Of a stretch of 32,845 nt of DNA, positions 8,254 to 15,802 are shown one piece after another (positions within the stretch are counted from its first letter, which is position 1; every line of letters begins with the position of its first letter). The notes beneath the pieces are model-generated. The model made no database searches, had not been told where the DNA came from, and was given only the letters and a program-made list of their open reading frames with translations. The position numbers and the translations under genes are program-made. The DNA comes from JBGTGT01 sp051439375 (GTDB lineage: Bacteria; Cyanobacteriota; Cyanobacteriia; Cyanobacteriales; Microcystaceae): positions 1 through 32,845 of the forward strand of contig JBFRWB010000063.1 in assembly GCA_051439375.1 (NCBI GenBank), written 5' to 3'.

Positions 8254-8326
8254 GCCTGTTTAGCTCAGTTGGTAGAGCGGCGCACTTGTAATGCGTAGGT
8301 CATCGGTTCAAGTCCGATAACAGGCT
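8254..8326 (+). tRNA. tRNA-Thr (anticodon UGU)
   Basis: A 73-nt cloverleaf is visible. The acceptor stem GCCTGTT (8254-8260) pairs with AACAGGC (8319-8325), followed by discriminator T. The D arm is TAGCTCAGTTGGTAGAGC, the anticodon loop is CTTGTAA with TGT at 34-36, and the T arm is ATCGGTTCAAGTCCGAT. CCA is not encoded, as is common in cyanobacteria. A TATGAT-like -10 box lies just upstream (about 8236). Confidence 0.97.
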
Positions 8327-8796
8327 CTTTTCTTGAACCCCCCAATACAACGACGTTAGTTGTCAAGGTACAGTTAATCCAATTTAGTGAATCTAACTGT
8401 GGTCTAATGCCAAGTCCAGCTTATAAGATCCAGTCTTGGTAGAGATGGGGAAGATTACCTTTTTCCATTTATCACTACATATTTTATTCTACCCTCAGCT
8501 TTTGGATGAAGGTATTTATCCCAGTGAAGTCCAAGTCACCAAGCGAATTTCTCACCCCGGATACTTACGATATAAAATAGTGCGAGAGGCTTTCAATGAG
8601 GCAAGAGAACAGACAATATCATCCTCAGATCCCTCACTATAAGATGCAAGCAATCAGCATAAGCACCTTATAATGTCAAGTCCCCTAAAAGTAGAAGCAT
8701 AAGATTGCAGTGGGACTTTGGAAGCATAAGGCTTCAGTTACTGCAAAGTTATGCTTCCAGTCTCATCAGGTCGCACGCATAGGGCTTTAATATAAA
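8327..8796. other. 470-bp gene-poor stretch between two tRNA genes
   Basis: No convincing gene is present. A 68-codon frame (8436-8642, TTG start, no ribosome binding site) has a low-complexity start, but its C-terminal part (DEGIYPSEVQVTKRISHPG) reads like a fragment of a real helical protein. It could be a remnant. The 3' part holds short repeats (see 8694-8758). Confidence 0.5.
8694..8758. repeat. Direct and inverted GAAGCATAA repeats
   Basis: GAAGCATAAG occurs at 8694-8703 and again at 8721-8730. GGAAGCATAA (8720-8729) is also perfectly inverted as TTATGCTTCC (8749-8758), giving a 10-bp stem with a 19-nt loop. Function is unknown. Confidence 0.7.
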
Positions 8797-8869
<73 letters not shown>

Positions 8870-8967
8870 GAATTTGTTCGCTTAACCACTATAACATAAC
8901 TGGCCAAAGGATCAACATTTTTTTACGTTATCCTAAGATCGAACCTTTAACTAAAGCGTAAAATCCT

Positions 8968-9534
8968 ATGCCATCGGGTCGTACTCATGATCGCATTACT
9001 TTTTTTACCCTACCTTTGATTAGCATTGCAGCTTATCTTCTTACTCAGAAATGGTACGTTGCTCTCATTGTTAGCTTTGCTTATCTCTTTAGTGGTTTGA
9101 TGTTTGGGCCTGATCTTGATATCTACTCTATTCAATATAAACGTTGGGGACTTTTGCGATGGATATGGAATCCTTATCAAAAATGGATCACGCATCGTTC
9201 TTTTTTATCTCATGGATTAATTGTGGGAACAGTTATTCGTTTGTTCTATCTTTTCGGGGTTTTTATCGTATTTTTAACGCCTGTTGCTTTATTGGTTCAT
9301 TTTAATCCCTATTTTTCCATTAATTTGCTCAATTTGACTAACAATGGTCTGCGATGGAATTGGATAATCTATGTAACAGAGGCGATCGCTTTATTGCTTG
9401 GGTTAGAATTAGGAGCAATGAGCCATAGTATCAGCGATTATATCGGTTCAGCCCTTAAAAAACGAGCTTCTAAAAAAGCAAAACCTAAAAAATCTCAGAA
9501 AAAACGTAAATTGGCTAAGAAATTAAAAAAATAA
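8968..9534 (+). CDS. DUF2227-like putative metal-binding membrane protein
   Basis: This 188-residue protein begins MPSGRTHDRI, the signature start of a family annotated as putative metal-binding proteins. It has scattered conserved His and Asp residues (H7, D8, FGPDLDIYS, THRSFLSHG, MSHSISDY). Several hydrophobic stretches (about residues 14-47, 85-110 and 130-150) suggest membrane association. The C terminus is extremely Lys/Arg-rich. The family resembles membrane metal-dependent hydrolases of the YdjM kind, but no activity is established. The TAA stop overlaps the ATG of the helicase gene by one base (9534), so translation is coupled and the two products may work together. Confidence 0.8.
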   Translation: MPSGRTHDRITFFTLPLISIAAYLLTQKWYVALIVSFAYLFSGLMFGPDLDIYSIQYKRWGLLRWIWNPYQKWITHRSFLSHGLIVGTVIRLFYLFGVFIVFLTPVALLVHFNPYFSINLLNLTNNGLRWNWIIYVTEAIALLLGLELGAMSHSISDYIGSALKKRASKKAKPKKSQKKRKLAKKLKK

Positions 9535-11030
9535 TGTCAACTGATTCCCCTAACTTAGATAATAACTCTCTCAAGATTAATTGGGAAAAATTAATTCGTT
9601 ATTATCAAAGTAAGCTCTCTCAAAAAGTTGCAGAAAATAAGCTTAATTATAGTTTTGAGCAGTGGGGGACACCTAAATTTCCCAATAACTTATTCCTCAG
9701 AAAGTATCAACATCAAGCCGTTTTAAATTGGTTAAAACATCAGGGTCGTGGTACATTAAAAATGGCAACAGGAAGTGGTAAAACTATTACTGCTTTAGCT
9801 ATTGTAACAGAACTATATCATAAAATTGGATTACAAATGTTAGTCGTCGTTTGTCCCTATCGCCATTTAGTGACGCAATGGGAAAGAGAATGTAAACGCT
9901 TTAATTTATCTCCTATTTTAGCCTTTGAATCCGTTCATAACTGGCAACATATTTTATCCAATCAACTCTATAATTTAACTAATCAACAACAAGAATTTAT
10001 TACTGTTATTACGACTAACTCGACCTTAATCACCGAAGGTTTTCAATCAGAAATTAGATTTTTTCCAGAAAAAACCTTAATTGTAGGAGATGAAGCTCAT
10101 AATTTAGGATCTGCTCAACTAGAAGATAAGTTACCTCGCAAAATTGGCTTAAGATTAGCCCTATCCGCAACCCCAGAAAGATACTATGATGAAGAAGGAA
10201 CAGAAGCTTTATTTTCCTACTTTGGAGACATTTTAAAACCTGAATTTACCCTCAAAAATGCTATTGAACAAGGCGCATTAGTTCCCTATTTATATTACCC
10301 TATTTTTGTGGAATTAACTGAGTCAGAAGCATGGCAATATGCTAAAATAACACAACGCATCGGCTGGTCGTTACAAAAAACAGATAATTGGCAAAAAAAC
10401 GAAAATATAACTGCTTTGTTGCTACAACGTTCTCGTTTAGTCGGAACAGCAGAAAATAAAATTAAAGCCTTAAGAGAGTTAATGAGCGATCGCAAAAATA
10501 CTGACCATACTTTATTTTACTGTGGCGATGGTTATTTAACTAATAATGAGCAAGATTATCGTCGTCAAGTAGAAGTTGTGACCCAAATTTTAGGGCAAGA
10601 AATCGGATATCGAGTCAATACTTATACCGCAGATACGTCATTAGAAGAAAGGGAGAAAATTCGAGAGCAATTTGATCAAGGAGAGTTACAAGGGTTAGTG
10701 GCTATTCGCTGTTTAGATGAGGGTGTAGATATTCCTTCTATTCAAACGGGGGTTATCTTAGCAAGTACAGGAAATCCTCGTCAATTCATTCAACGTCGAG
10801 GTCGAATTTTACGCCCCCATTATGATAAGAAACAAGCCACTTTATTTGACATGATAGTTTTACCTCCTGAACTGGATAGAGAAACGTGGGAAGTAGAAAG
10901 AAATTTATTAAGAAAGGAGTTAAAACGGTTTATTCAATTTGCTGAATTAGCGACCAATGCACACCAAGCAACTCAGCAACTTAAGTCCATTTTAGAAAGG
11001 TATGGAATGAATTCAGAGAATTATAGCTAA
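9534..11030 (+). CDS. Superfamily 2 DEAD/DEAH helicase
   Basis: This 498-residue protein has a complete SF2 helicase core. Walker A is KMATGSGKT (about residues 77-84), motif Ia is around CPYRHLVTQWE, motif II is DEAH (186-189), motif III is SAT (211-213), and the C-terminal lobe has CLDEGVDIP and motif VI QRRGRIL. The layout is like type III restriction/XPB-type DNA translocases and the helicase proteins annotated with DNA phosphorothioation restriction. No nuclease domain is evident, and no dnd or methylase genes are nearby. It is translationally coupled to the DUF2227-like gene. A DNA repair or defence role is plausible but unproven. Confidence 0.88.
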   Translation: MSTDSPNLDNNSLKINWEKLIRYYQSKLSQKVAENKLNYSFEQWGTPKFPNNLFLRKYQHQAVLNWLKHQGRGTLKMATGSGKTITALAIVTELYHKIGLQMLVVVCPYRHLVTQWERECKRFNLSPILAFESVHNWQHILSNQLYNLTNQQQEFITVITTNSTLITEGFQSEIRFFPEKTLIVGDEAHNLGSAQLEDKLPRKIGLRLALSATPERYYDEEGTEALFSYFGDILKPEFTLKNAIEQGALVPYLYYPIFVELTESEAWQYAKITQRIGWSLQKTDNWQKNENITALLLQRSRLVGTAENKIKALRELMSDRKNTDHTLFYCGDGYLTNNEQDYRRQVEVVTQILGQEIGYRVNTYTADTSLEEREKIREQFDQGELQGLVAIRCLDEGVDIPSIQTGVILASTGNPRQFIQRRGRILRPHYDKKQATLFDMIVLPPELDRETWEVERNLLRKELKRFIQFAELATNAHQATQQLKSILERYGMNSENYS

Positions 11031-11057
11031 TTCAAATAAGAATGGGACGCTATTTGT

Positions 11058-11465
11058 CTAAGATTTCCCTTGACTGGGACAAGTTTCAACGTCTTCTGTT
11101 AAGGAAGTTGAAGGGGATAGTCCAATCCATTGATCAATACTTTCACTATCAAATCCTTGACGATATTCTTCATCCACTTTAATCAAAGGACGACGAATTA
11201 AAATAGGATCTTCTATCATTAATTGTAAAGCCGTTTCTTCATCTAATTGCAAGGGATCAATTTCCCCTGATTTAACGCGAGGTGCGGTACGATTAAACCA
11301 CTCATGAACAGGACGAGAACCAAAAAATGGACGTAATGTTTTCAATGTCCAAGGCGTTGTTAAAAGGTTATAAACTTCGAGTTGATGTCCAGCCATTAGC
11401 AATAATTTTTTTTGCTTTGTATTGTTAATACAGCCCGGTTTTTCGTAAAAAGTAACCTTAGTCAT
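11058..11465 (-). CDS. ArsC/Spx-like nitrogenase-associated protein
   Basis: This 135-residue thioredoxin-fold protein of the ArsC/Spx/MgsR superfamily starts MTKVTFYEKPGCINNTKQK, with the active-site Cys at residue 12. FFGSRPVHEWFNRTAPRVKSG and DPILIRRPLI match the subgroup called nitrogenase-associated protein, usually found near nif genes. The biochemical role is unknown, and arsenate reduction is not implied. Only one other Cys exists, near the C terminus (ETCPSQ). The gene is alone, convergent with the helicase. It suggests, but does not prove, that the organism fixes nitrogen. Confidence 0.85.
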   Translation of the reverse strand: MTKVTFYEKPGCINNTKQKKLLLMAGHQLEVYNLLTTPWTLKTLRPFFGSRPVHEWFNRTAPRVKSGEIDPLQLDEETALQLMIEDPILIRRPLIKVDEEYRQGFDSESIDQWIGLSPSTSLTEDVETCPSQGKS

Positions 11466-11696
11466 AAGACGCTCAGAAGTGAAAGTGGAAAAATGCTATA
11501 CTTTCTTTATAACAATACATTTAACTAAATGTTTGTATATTTAACTACTATTTAGTTTTCCTTCGTTTGTGACGATTAAGTTAAGCTGATGATGCGTTGG
11601 ATGGGTAAGGTATAGGAGTAGTTTTGATTGATACCTAACCCACCAGAGGAAATTATGTAAGAGAATTTCAGCAACCCGTCTTAATTGACAAATAGT

Positions 11697-12326
11697 TTAG
11701 TAAGAAAGACTGGGTGCTTGATGTAAATAAGAATAATCTACCACTTGTTTTAAAATGAAATCGGCTATATCAGCACGGGTGATTTTCAGTTTAGAGGTTC
11801 GATCAGTTCCGGGGAATCCATGGCGATATTGACCCGTTCGTTCTCCTTCTACAAATGCACCGGGACGAATAATTGTCCAGTCAAGATTACTTTGTTTAAC
11901 ATACATTTCTTGTCGTTCATGATCAGCAAAAACATTCCGTAAAATTAAACCAAACATAATATATTTCCAGTAAAAATTGAGACTTCCCCAACTATCACCT
12001 GTACCTAGGGTCGTTTGACAAATAAAGCGTCGGATGTTTTCTTGTTCCATGGCCTGAATAATGTTTTTTGTTCCCTGTGAACGCACAGTTCCTGTTAAAT
12101 TCTGTCGTGATCCAAGGGTACAAATAACCGCATCTTGTCCTTGAACCGCTTGTTTAACTGAGGAAAAATCGAGAACATCTCCTTGGAAATACTGTAAATT
12201 AGGGTTTTTAATCGTTATTTTATCAGGATTACGGGCAAATGCTGTCACTTGATGTCCTTGCTCAATTGCCTGTTCTACCACTTGACAACCGACACTACCT
12301 GTTGAGCCAAAAATAAGTAATTTCAT
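11697..12326 (-). CDS. NAD(P)H-binding protein, NmrA-like short-chain dehydrogenase relative
   Basis: This 209-residue protein has an N-terminal Rossmann motif FGSTGSVG (residues 6-13). Further atypical SDR features are NPDKI after the second strand, GDVLD, VICTLGS and IIRPGAF. Proteins like this (YwnB/YwnB-related, NAD(P)-binding) often act as redox sensors or small reductases; the substrate is unknown. Divergent from it, 158 bp away, is an AraC-family regulator (12485), a common arrangement for a regulator and its target. Confidence 0.82.
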   Translation of the reverse strand: MKLLIFGSTGSVGCQVVEQAIEQGHQVTAFARNPDKITIKNPNLQYFQGDVLDFSSVKQAVQGQDAVICTLGSRQNLTGTVRSQGTKNIIQAMEQENIRRFICQTTLGTGDSWGSLNFYWKYIMFGLILRNVFADHERQEMYVKQSNLDWTIIRPGAFVEGERTGQYRHGFPGTDRTSKLKITRADIADFILKQVVDYSYLHQAPSLSY

Positions 12327-12484
12327 GAGAATCTGGTCTTAAATAACAACATTTTTAGCTTATAGTATTTTAAAATCCCAAACTATCTATTTTTTGCTAT
12401 CCTTGTACATTCTTGCGATTAATTTTGGAGCAGTCCCTATAATATTGAATAAATAAACTTATCCCATTACTCTGAGTTAAGAAA

Positions 12485-13348
12485 ATGGCTTTCCCAGTAA
12501 GCTTAAATAACACCTTATCGAGTGACTCTAACCAACAACATCATCAAGAGAATATTAACGTCGAAAGACTCCTAAACCCTCCGGGAGAAGGTAATTATCT
12601 GTCTGAAGATAACCATACTTTGTATCTATCTCTTGCACCTCAACCTCTTCAATATCTACAAGTGCAAGATGATCTGACGTATCAAGGGTTATATCATCAA
12701 GGAGGAATGTTAATAACGCCCGTTAATACGCCTTTATTTGTGCGATGGGAAGGAGAAGAAGATTGTTTACAAATTCAGATTAAACGTCAATTTTTGCAAC
12801 ATATTGCTCAAGAGACTTGTATTCAAGATTGTGATCGCCTTAAATTAATGCCTCAATTTCAAGTGCGGGATCAACAATTAGAAGCGATCGCTAGAATGTT
12901 ACTGACAGAACATCAACAAGAGCAACCAATGGGTCAACTTTATTTAGACTCGTTAGCTAATATCTTAGCGGTCAATCTTTTACGCTATCACACTATTAAA
13001 AAACCCGATATTCCTAGTTACCAAGGTGGTTTGCCCCCTCGTCATCTCAAGAGAATTTTAGATTATATTGATGCCCATTTAGATCAAGAGATTCAACTAG
13101 CAAACTTAGCTCAACTATTGGATATAAGTCAATTTCATTTTAGTCGTCTTTTCAAACAATCTACGGGAAATTCTCCCTATCAATATCTGATTCAGCAAAG
13201 AATAGAACGAGCAAAGTGTTTATTAAAAGAGACAGATCAACCGATTATGGAAATCGCATTTGATTGTGGATTTAATAGTCATAGTCATTTAACCAAGAGA
13301 TTTCGACAAGTTATGGGAATTACGCCTAAAGAATATCGAGGGAGTTAA
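12485..13348 (+). CDS. AraC-family transcriptional regulator
   Basis: This 287-residue protein has a variable N-terminal sensing domain (about residues 30-180) and a C-terminal AraC DNA-binding domain (about 190-287). The two helix-turn-helix units are recognisable as IQLANLAQLLDISQFHFSRLFK and PIMEIAFDCGFNSHSHLTKRF, followed by the family ending GITPKEYRG. The effector is not known. The neighbour transcribed the other way (11697-12326) encodes an NAD(P)H-binding protein and is the most obvious candidate target; the shared 158-bp spacer would hold both promoters. Confidence 0.92.
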   Translation: MAFPVSLNNTLSSDSNQQHHQENINVERLLNPPGEGNYLSEDNHTLYLSLAPQPLQYLQVQDDLTYQGLYHQGGMLITPVNTPLFVRWEGEEDCLQIQIKRQFLQHIAQETCIQDCDRLKLMPQFQVRDQQLEAIARMLLTEHQQEQPMGQLYLDSLANILAVNLLRYHTIKKPDIPSYQGGLPPRHLKRILDYIDAHLDQEIQLANLAQLLDISQFHFSRLFKQSTGNSPYQYLIQQRIERAKCLLKETDQPIMEIAFDCGFNSHSHLTKRFRQVMGITPKEYRGS

Positions 13349-13437
13349 GATATCTTTGGGTTGATTGTGTAAACACCCAACATCTGTCTCCTTTCCGATA
13401 AAATAAATTCAACAGAAATTGCAGAACTCTTAAACGT

Positions 13438-14187
13438 ATGACTCGATTATCCCAACTCAGCAACACCCTACAACAACGCAAAGCCCTTAAAGTAATCAGT
13501 GGCCTCAATAACTTTGATTTTGACAATGTAACGGCGGTTGTCAAGGCTGCTCAAGCAGGGGGAGCAACCTTTGTTGATATTGCTGCGGATACCAATCTTA
13601 TTCGCCATGTTCGTCAACTAATTGACCTTCCTATCTGTGTGTCAGCCGTTGAACCTGAACTATTAGCAGATGCGATTAAAGCAGGGGCAGATCTAGTAGA
13701 AATTGGTAATTTTGACAGCTTTTATGCCCAAGGTCGCCGTTTTGAAGCCCCCGAAGTCCTCGAACTGACTCAGAAGACTCGTTCTTTATTGCCAGATACG
13801 GTTCTCTCCGTTACCGTTCCCCATATTCTACCCCTTGATCAACAAGTGGAATTAGCAGAAGCTTTGGTGAAAGCAGGTGCAACCCTCATTCAAACGGAAG
13901 GGGGAACAAGCAGCCAACCAACTCATTCAGGGACGTTAGGGTTAATTGAGAAAGCATCTCCTACCCTCGCAGCCGCACATAGTATTTCTCGTGCTGTCAC
14001 TGTCCCTGTTTTGTGTGCATCTGGTTTATCTGATGTGACAATTCCCATGGCGATCGCTGCTGGTGCATCAGGTGTGGGTGTGGGATCGGCGATCAATAAG
14101 TTAGATAATGAATTAGCAATGATAGCAGCCGTTCGTCGTTTAGTAGAAGCCTTAAATGGGGTTTCTTCTGCTTCAGTGGTTAGTTAA
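13438..14187 (+). CDS. ycf23: Ycf23 / DUF561 TIM-barrel protein
   Basis: This 249-residue protein matches the Ycf23/DUF561 family of cyanobacteria and plastids. KALKVISGLNNFD lies near the N terminus, followed by AGGATFVDIAAD, CVSAVEPE, IQTEGGTSSQP and CASGLSD, and GASGVGVGSAINK towards the end. The glycine-rich phosphate-binding turns resemble HisA/HisF-type beta/alpha barrels. The function is unknown. The gene is monocistronic and followed by a hairpin at 14217-14237. Confidence 0.93.
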   Translation: MTRLSQLSNTLQQRKALKVISGLNNFDFDNVTAVVKAAQAGGATFVDIAADTNLIRHVRQLIDLPICVSAVEPELLADAIKAGADLVEIGNFDSFYAQGRRFEAPEVLELTQKTRSLLPDTVLSVTVPHILPLDQQVELAEALVKAGATLIQTEGGTSSQPTHSGTLGLIEKASPTLAAAHSISRAVTVPVLCASGLSDVTIPMAIAAGASGVGVGSAINKLDNELAMIAAVRRLVEALNGVSSASVVS

Positions 14188-14630
14188 TCATTGTTTCGAT
14201 TAAAATACGGATCTAGGGACATAATCAAGTTATGTCCTTATCTTATTTTGCACTGCCTTCCCTCCTTCTGCCGCCTTCAACGGCTTAACAATTGGTATGA
14301 TTTGTTCATAAATCCTAAACTTTGAGTATAAAGAAAAAAAAGAGATAATAAGTTCTAAAATTGAATTAGGAGACTTAAACCTGACTAATTGTAGATATAG
14401 TCAACCCTGTTAACAAGTTGTTACCCAATAACTGTAAGTTTACCTAAGAATATCCGTAAAATCACCTATTGAAGAAAGCGATCGCCACTAAAAATTCGGC
14501 AACTTAACGGATGATTAAGGATGATTTATAACAAATTGTTGTTATTTGGTTAATTATTAACAAGATTCGCTCCCAAACTGTTAATTATCTTCTATCGTAA
14601 AAGACATAAAAGGTTATCAAGAGAAGTGCT
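14188..14630. promoter_or_regulatory. 443-bp leader region upstream of the phycobiliprotein-like pair
   Basis: No gene is seen. The region contains the ycf23 hairpin, a HIP1 site (about 14479) and two short perfect palindromes close to the downstream genes: AACAAATTGTT (14530-14540) and GTTAATTATTAAC (14549-14561). An AGAGAAG ribosome-binding-like stretch precedes the ATG at 14631. The palindromes are candidate operators, by position only. Confidence 0.4.
14217..14237 (+). terminator. Hairpin after ycf23
   Basis: GGACATAA (14217-14224) and TTATGTCC (14230-14237) form an 8-bp perfect stem with a 5-nt loop, 30 bp after the ycf23 stop. The following bases are T-rich but do not form a clean run, so this is a moderate terminator candidate. 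Confidence 0.5.
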
Positions 14631-15137
14631 ATGGAAGATATCTTTTCTAAAGCGATCGCTGCCGCCAACGGAAACATGGCTTGTTTAGACAAACAGGATA
14701 TGGTTCCCCTTCGTAAATTTATCACCGAAGGTAATGCCCGTTTAAACGCCATTAAATTAATTAACGAACACAAGGATAAAATCGTGTCAGCGTCAATTTC
14801 TGGCATGATTGCAGATGATCCTTCCCTTACCCAACCGGGGGGAAATTGCTATCCAAGCCGACGGATGAACAACGCCACAAGTGACATGGATATTTTACTA
14901 CGGTTTCTCACCTACGCCTTGGCTGCGGGTGATATGTCTGTGCTTGAAGAAAAATGCTTTGGTCTCAAAGACCTCTTTCAAACCCTTGGCGTTCCCAAAG
15001 AAGCCACATTGCGAGCGATCGCCATTGTTCAAGGAAAAACAATGGAACTCCTCAGAAGTGATGCTTCTACGGAAGACACAGACATTATCAAAGAAGTTTC
15101 AGAAGCATTTAACATCATAATTGCTTCAGTGAGCTAA
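14631..15137 (+). CDS. Divergent phycobiliprotein-like protein, beta-type, lacking the bilin Cys
   Basis: This 168-residue protein aligns along its whole length with phycobilisome beta subunits (CpcB/ApcB, about 161-172 residues). Shared features are EGNARLNAI, then LTQPGGN (N72, the position methylated in true beta subunits), RRM, the DMDILLRFLTYALAAGD helix and LEEKC (C109 as in CpcB). The cysteine that carries phycocyanobilin at position 82 is replaced: residues 80-85 read NNATSD, with Ala82. The propionate-binding Arg next to it is Ser84, while the bilin-coordinating Asp85 remains. The second CpcB attachment site (near residue 153) is also missing. A new Cys lies at 73. It precedes a second such gene by 36 bp. 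Not a normal antenna subunit; function unknown. Confidence 0.88.
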   Translation: MEDIFSKAIAAANGNMACLDKQDMVPLRKFITEGNARLNAIKLINEHKDKIVSASISGMIADDPSLTQPGGNCYPSRRMNNATSDMDILLRFLTYALAAGDMSVLEEKCFGLKDLFQTLGVPKEATLRAIAIVQGKTMELLRSDASTEDTDIIKEVSEAFNIIIASVS

Positions 15138-15173
15138 TCGTCCATTTTATCCTTTATTATCGTCATAAGTCCT

Positions 15174-15668
15174 ATGAAATCCATCATTACCAGTGTCTTG
15201 ATGAAGGCAGATACAAACGGTCGTTTCTTGAATGATCATGATTGCCAAATGATCGCTGATCACCTGTCTGAAGAAGAAAAACGCCTTGATCTCGCTGCTA
15301 AACTGGCTGACTTAATTGATCCCATCGCACAACAGTCAGGAGATGCGCTAGTTGAAAAATATCCCGAACTACAGCAACCCGGCCAATGTGGAGAGACTCC
15401 CAAAAAAGTTAAACATTGGTATCAAGACATCAAAGATTATTTACGGGTGATTACCTACTGTTTGATTCTTCACAGTCCCGATCCCATTTACCATTACAAT
15501 GGTCGTCAAGTTGGAGAATTTTTCCGCGCCTTAAATGTTCCTCTCTCCTCTTGCGTTGATGGGTTAACTCAAGCCCGAGATTTATTGTTAGCATCTGGGG
15601 AAATTCCCAGTGACATGGAAGCAGAATTCAATGGTTATTTTGACAAATTAATTGCTACGTTTGTTTAG
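15174..15668 (+). CDS. Divergent phycobiliprotein-like protein, ApcA/ApcD-like, lacking the bilin Cys
   Basis: This 164-residue protein resembles allophycocyanin alpha-type subunits. MKSIITSVLMKADTNGRFL at the N terminus, EEEKRLDLA, PELQQPG, DIKDYLRVITYCL and the FFRALNVPLSSCVDGL segment parallel ApcA/ApcD, and the protein ends with the usual GYFDKLI-type helix. At the bilin site residues 81-85 read HWYQD: Trp82 replaces the attachment Cys and Gln84 the Arg, while Asp85 is kept. Cysteines are at 24, 72, 96 and 127; C72 falls where other subunits have Asn. It is the second gene of a two-gene unit with the beta-like gene upstream and a strong terminator 27 bp downstream, which suggests a dedicated heterodimer. 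Whether it binds any pigment or the phycobilisome is unknown. Confidence 0.86.
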   Translation: MKSIITSVLMKADTNGRFLNDHDCQMIADHLSEEEKRLDLAAKLADLIDPIAQQSGDALVEKYPELQQPGQCGETPKKVKHWYQDIKDYLRVITYCLILHSPDPIYHYNGRQVGEFFRALNVPLSSCVDGLTQARDLLLASGEIPSDMEAEFNGYFDKLIATFV

Positions 15669-15694
15669 AAAGTCTTGAAAAACAGTTTGAATGG

Positions 15695-15716
15695 GCTGCT
15701 ACGGCAGCCTTTTTTG
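15695..15716 (+). terminator. Rho-independent terminator of the phycobiliprotein-like operon
   Basis: GGCTGC (15695-15700), a TACG loop and GCAGCC (15705-15710) are followed directly by six T (15711-15716). The form is textbook and closes the two-gene unit. Confidence 0.92.
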
Positions 15717-15802
15717 TTGTGTATATTACACTACAGTTCCTTGCTCCCAAAGCTATAGGGTTATAATAACTTCTAATTGAATTATCTTTGCCCTAAAGCT
15801 TC

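Noticed and set aside
9534..11030. Part of a complete restriction-modification or Dnd system
   Set aside because: No methyltransferase, specificity, nuclease or dnd genes are adjacent; only the helicase motifs are visible.
11058..11465. Arsenate reductase ArsC
   Set aside because: The sequence matches the nitrogenase-associated subgroup (KPGCINNTKQK, EWFNRTAP) rather than arsenate reductases, and no ars genes are nearby.
13326..13544. Minus-strand 72-codon frame across the AraC/ycf23 junction
   Set aside because: It overlaps the starts and ends of two solid genes on the other strand and has no family features.
14881..15120. 79-codon plus-strand frame inside the beta-like gene
   Set aside because: It is an out-of-frame shadow of a well-aligned protein and has no ribosome binding site.
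14631..15668. Ordinary apcA/apcB or cpcA/cpcB genes
   Set aside because: The bilin-binding Cys and neighbouring Arg are missing in both, there is no linker or apcC gene nearby, and overall divergence from the standard subunits is high.
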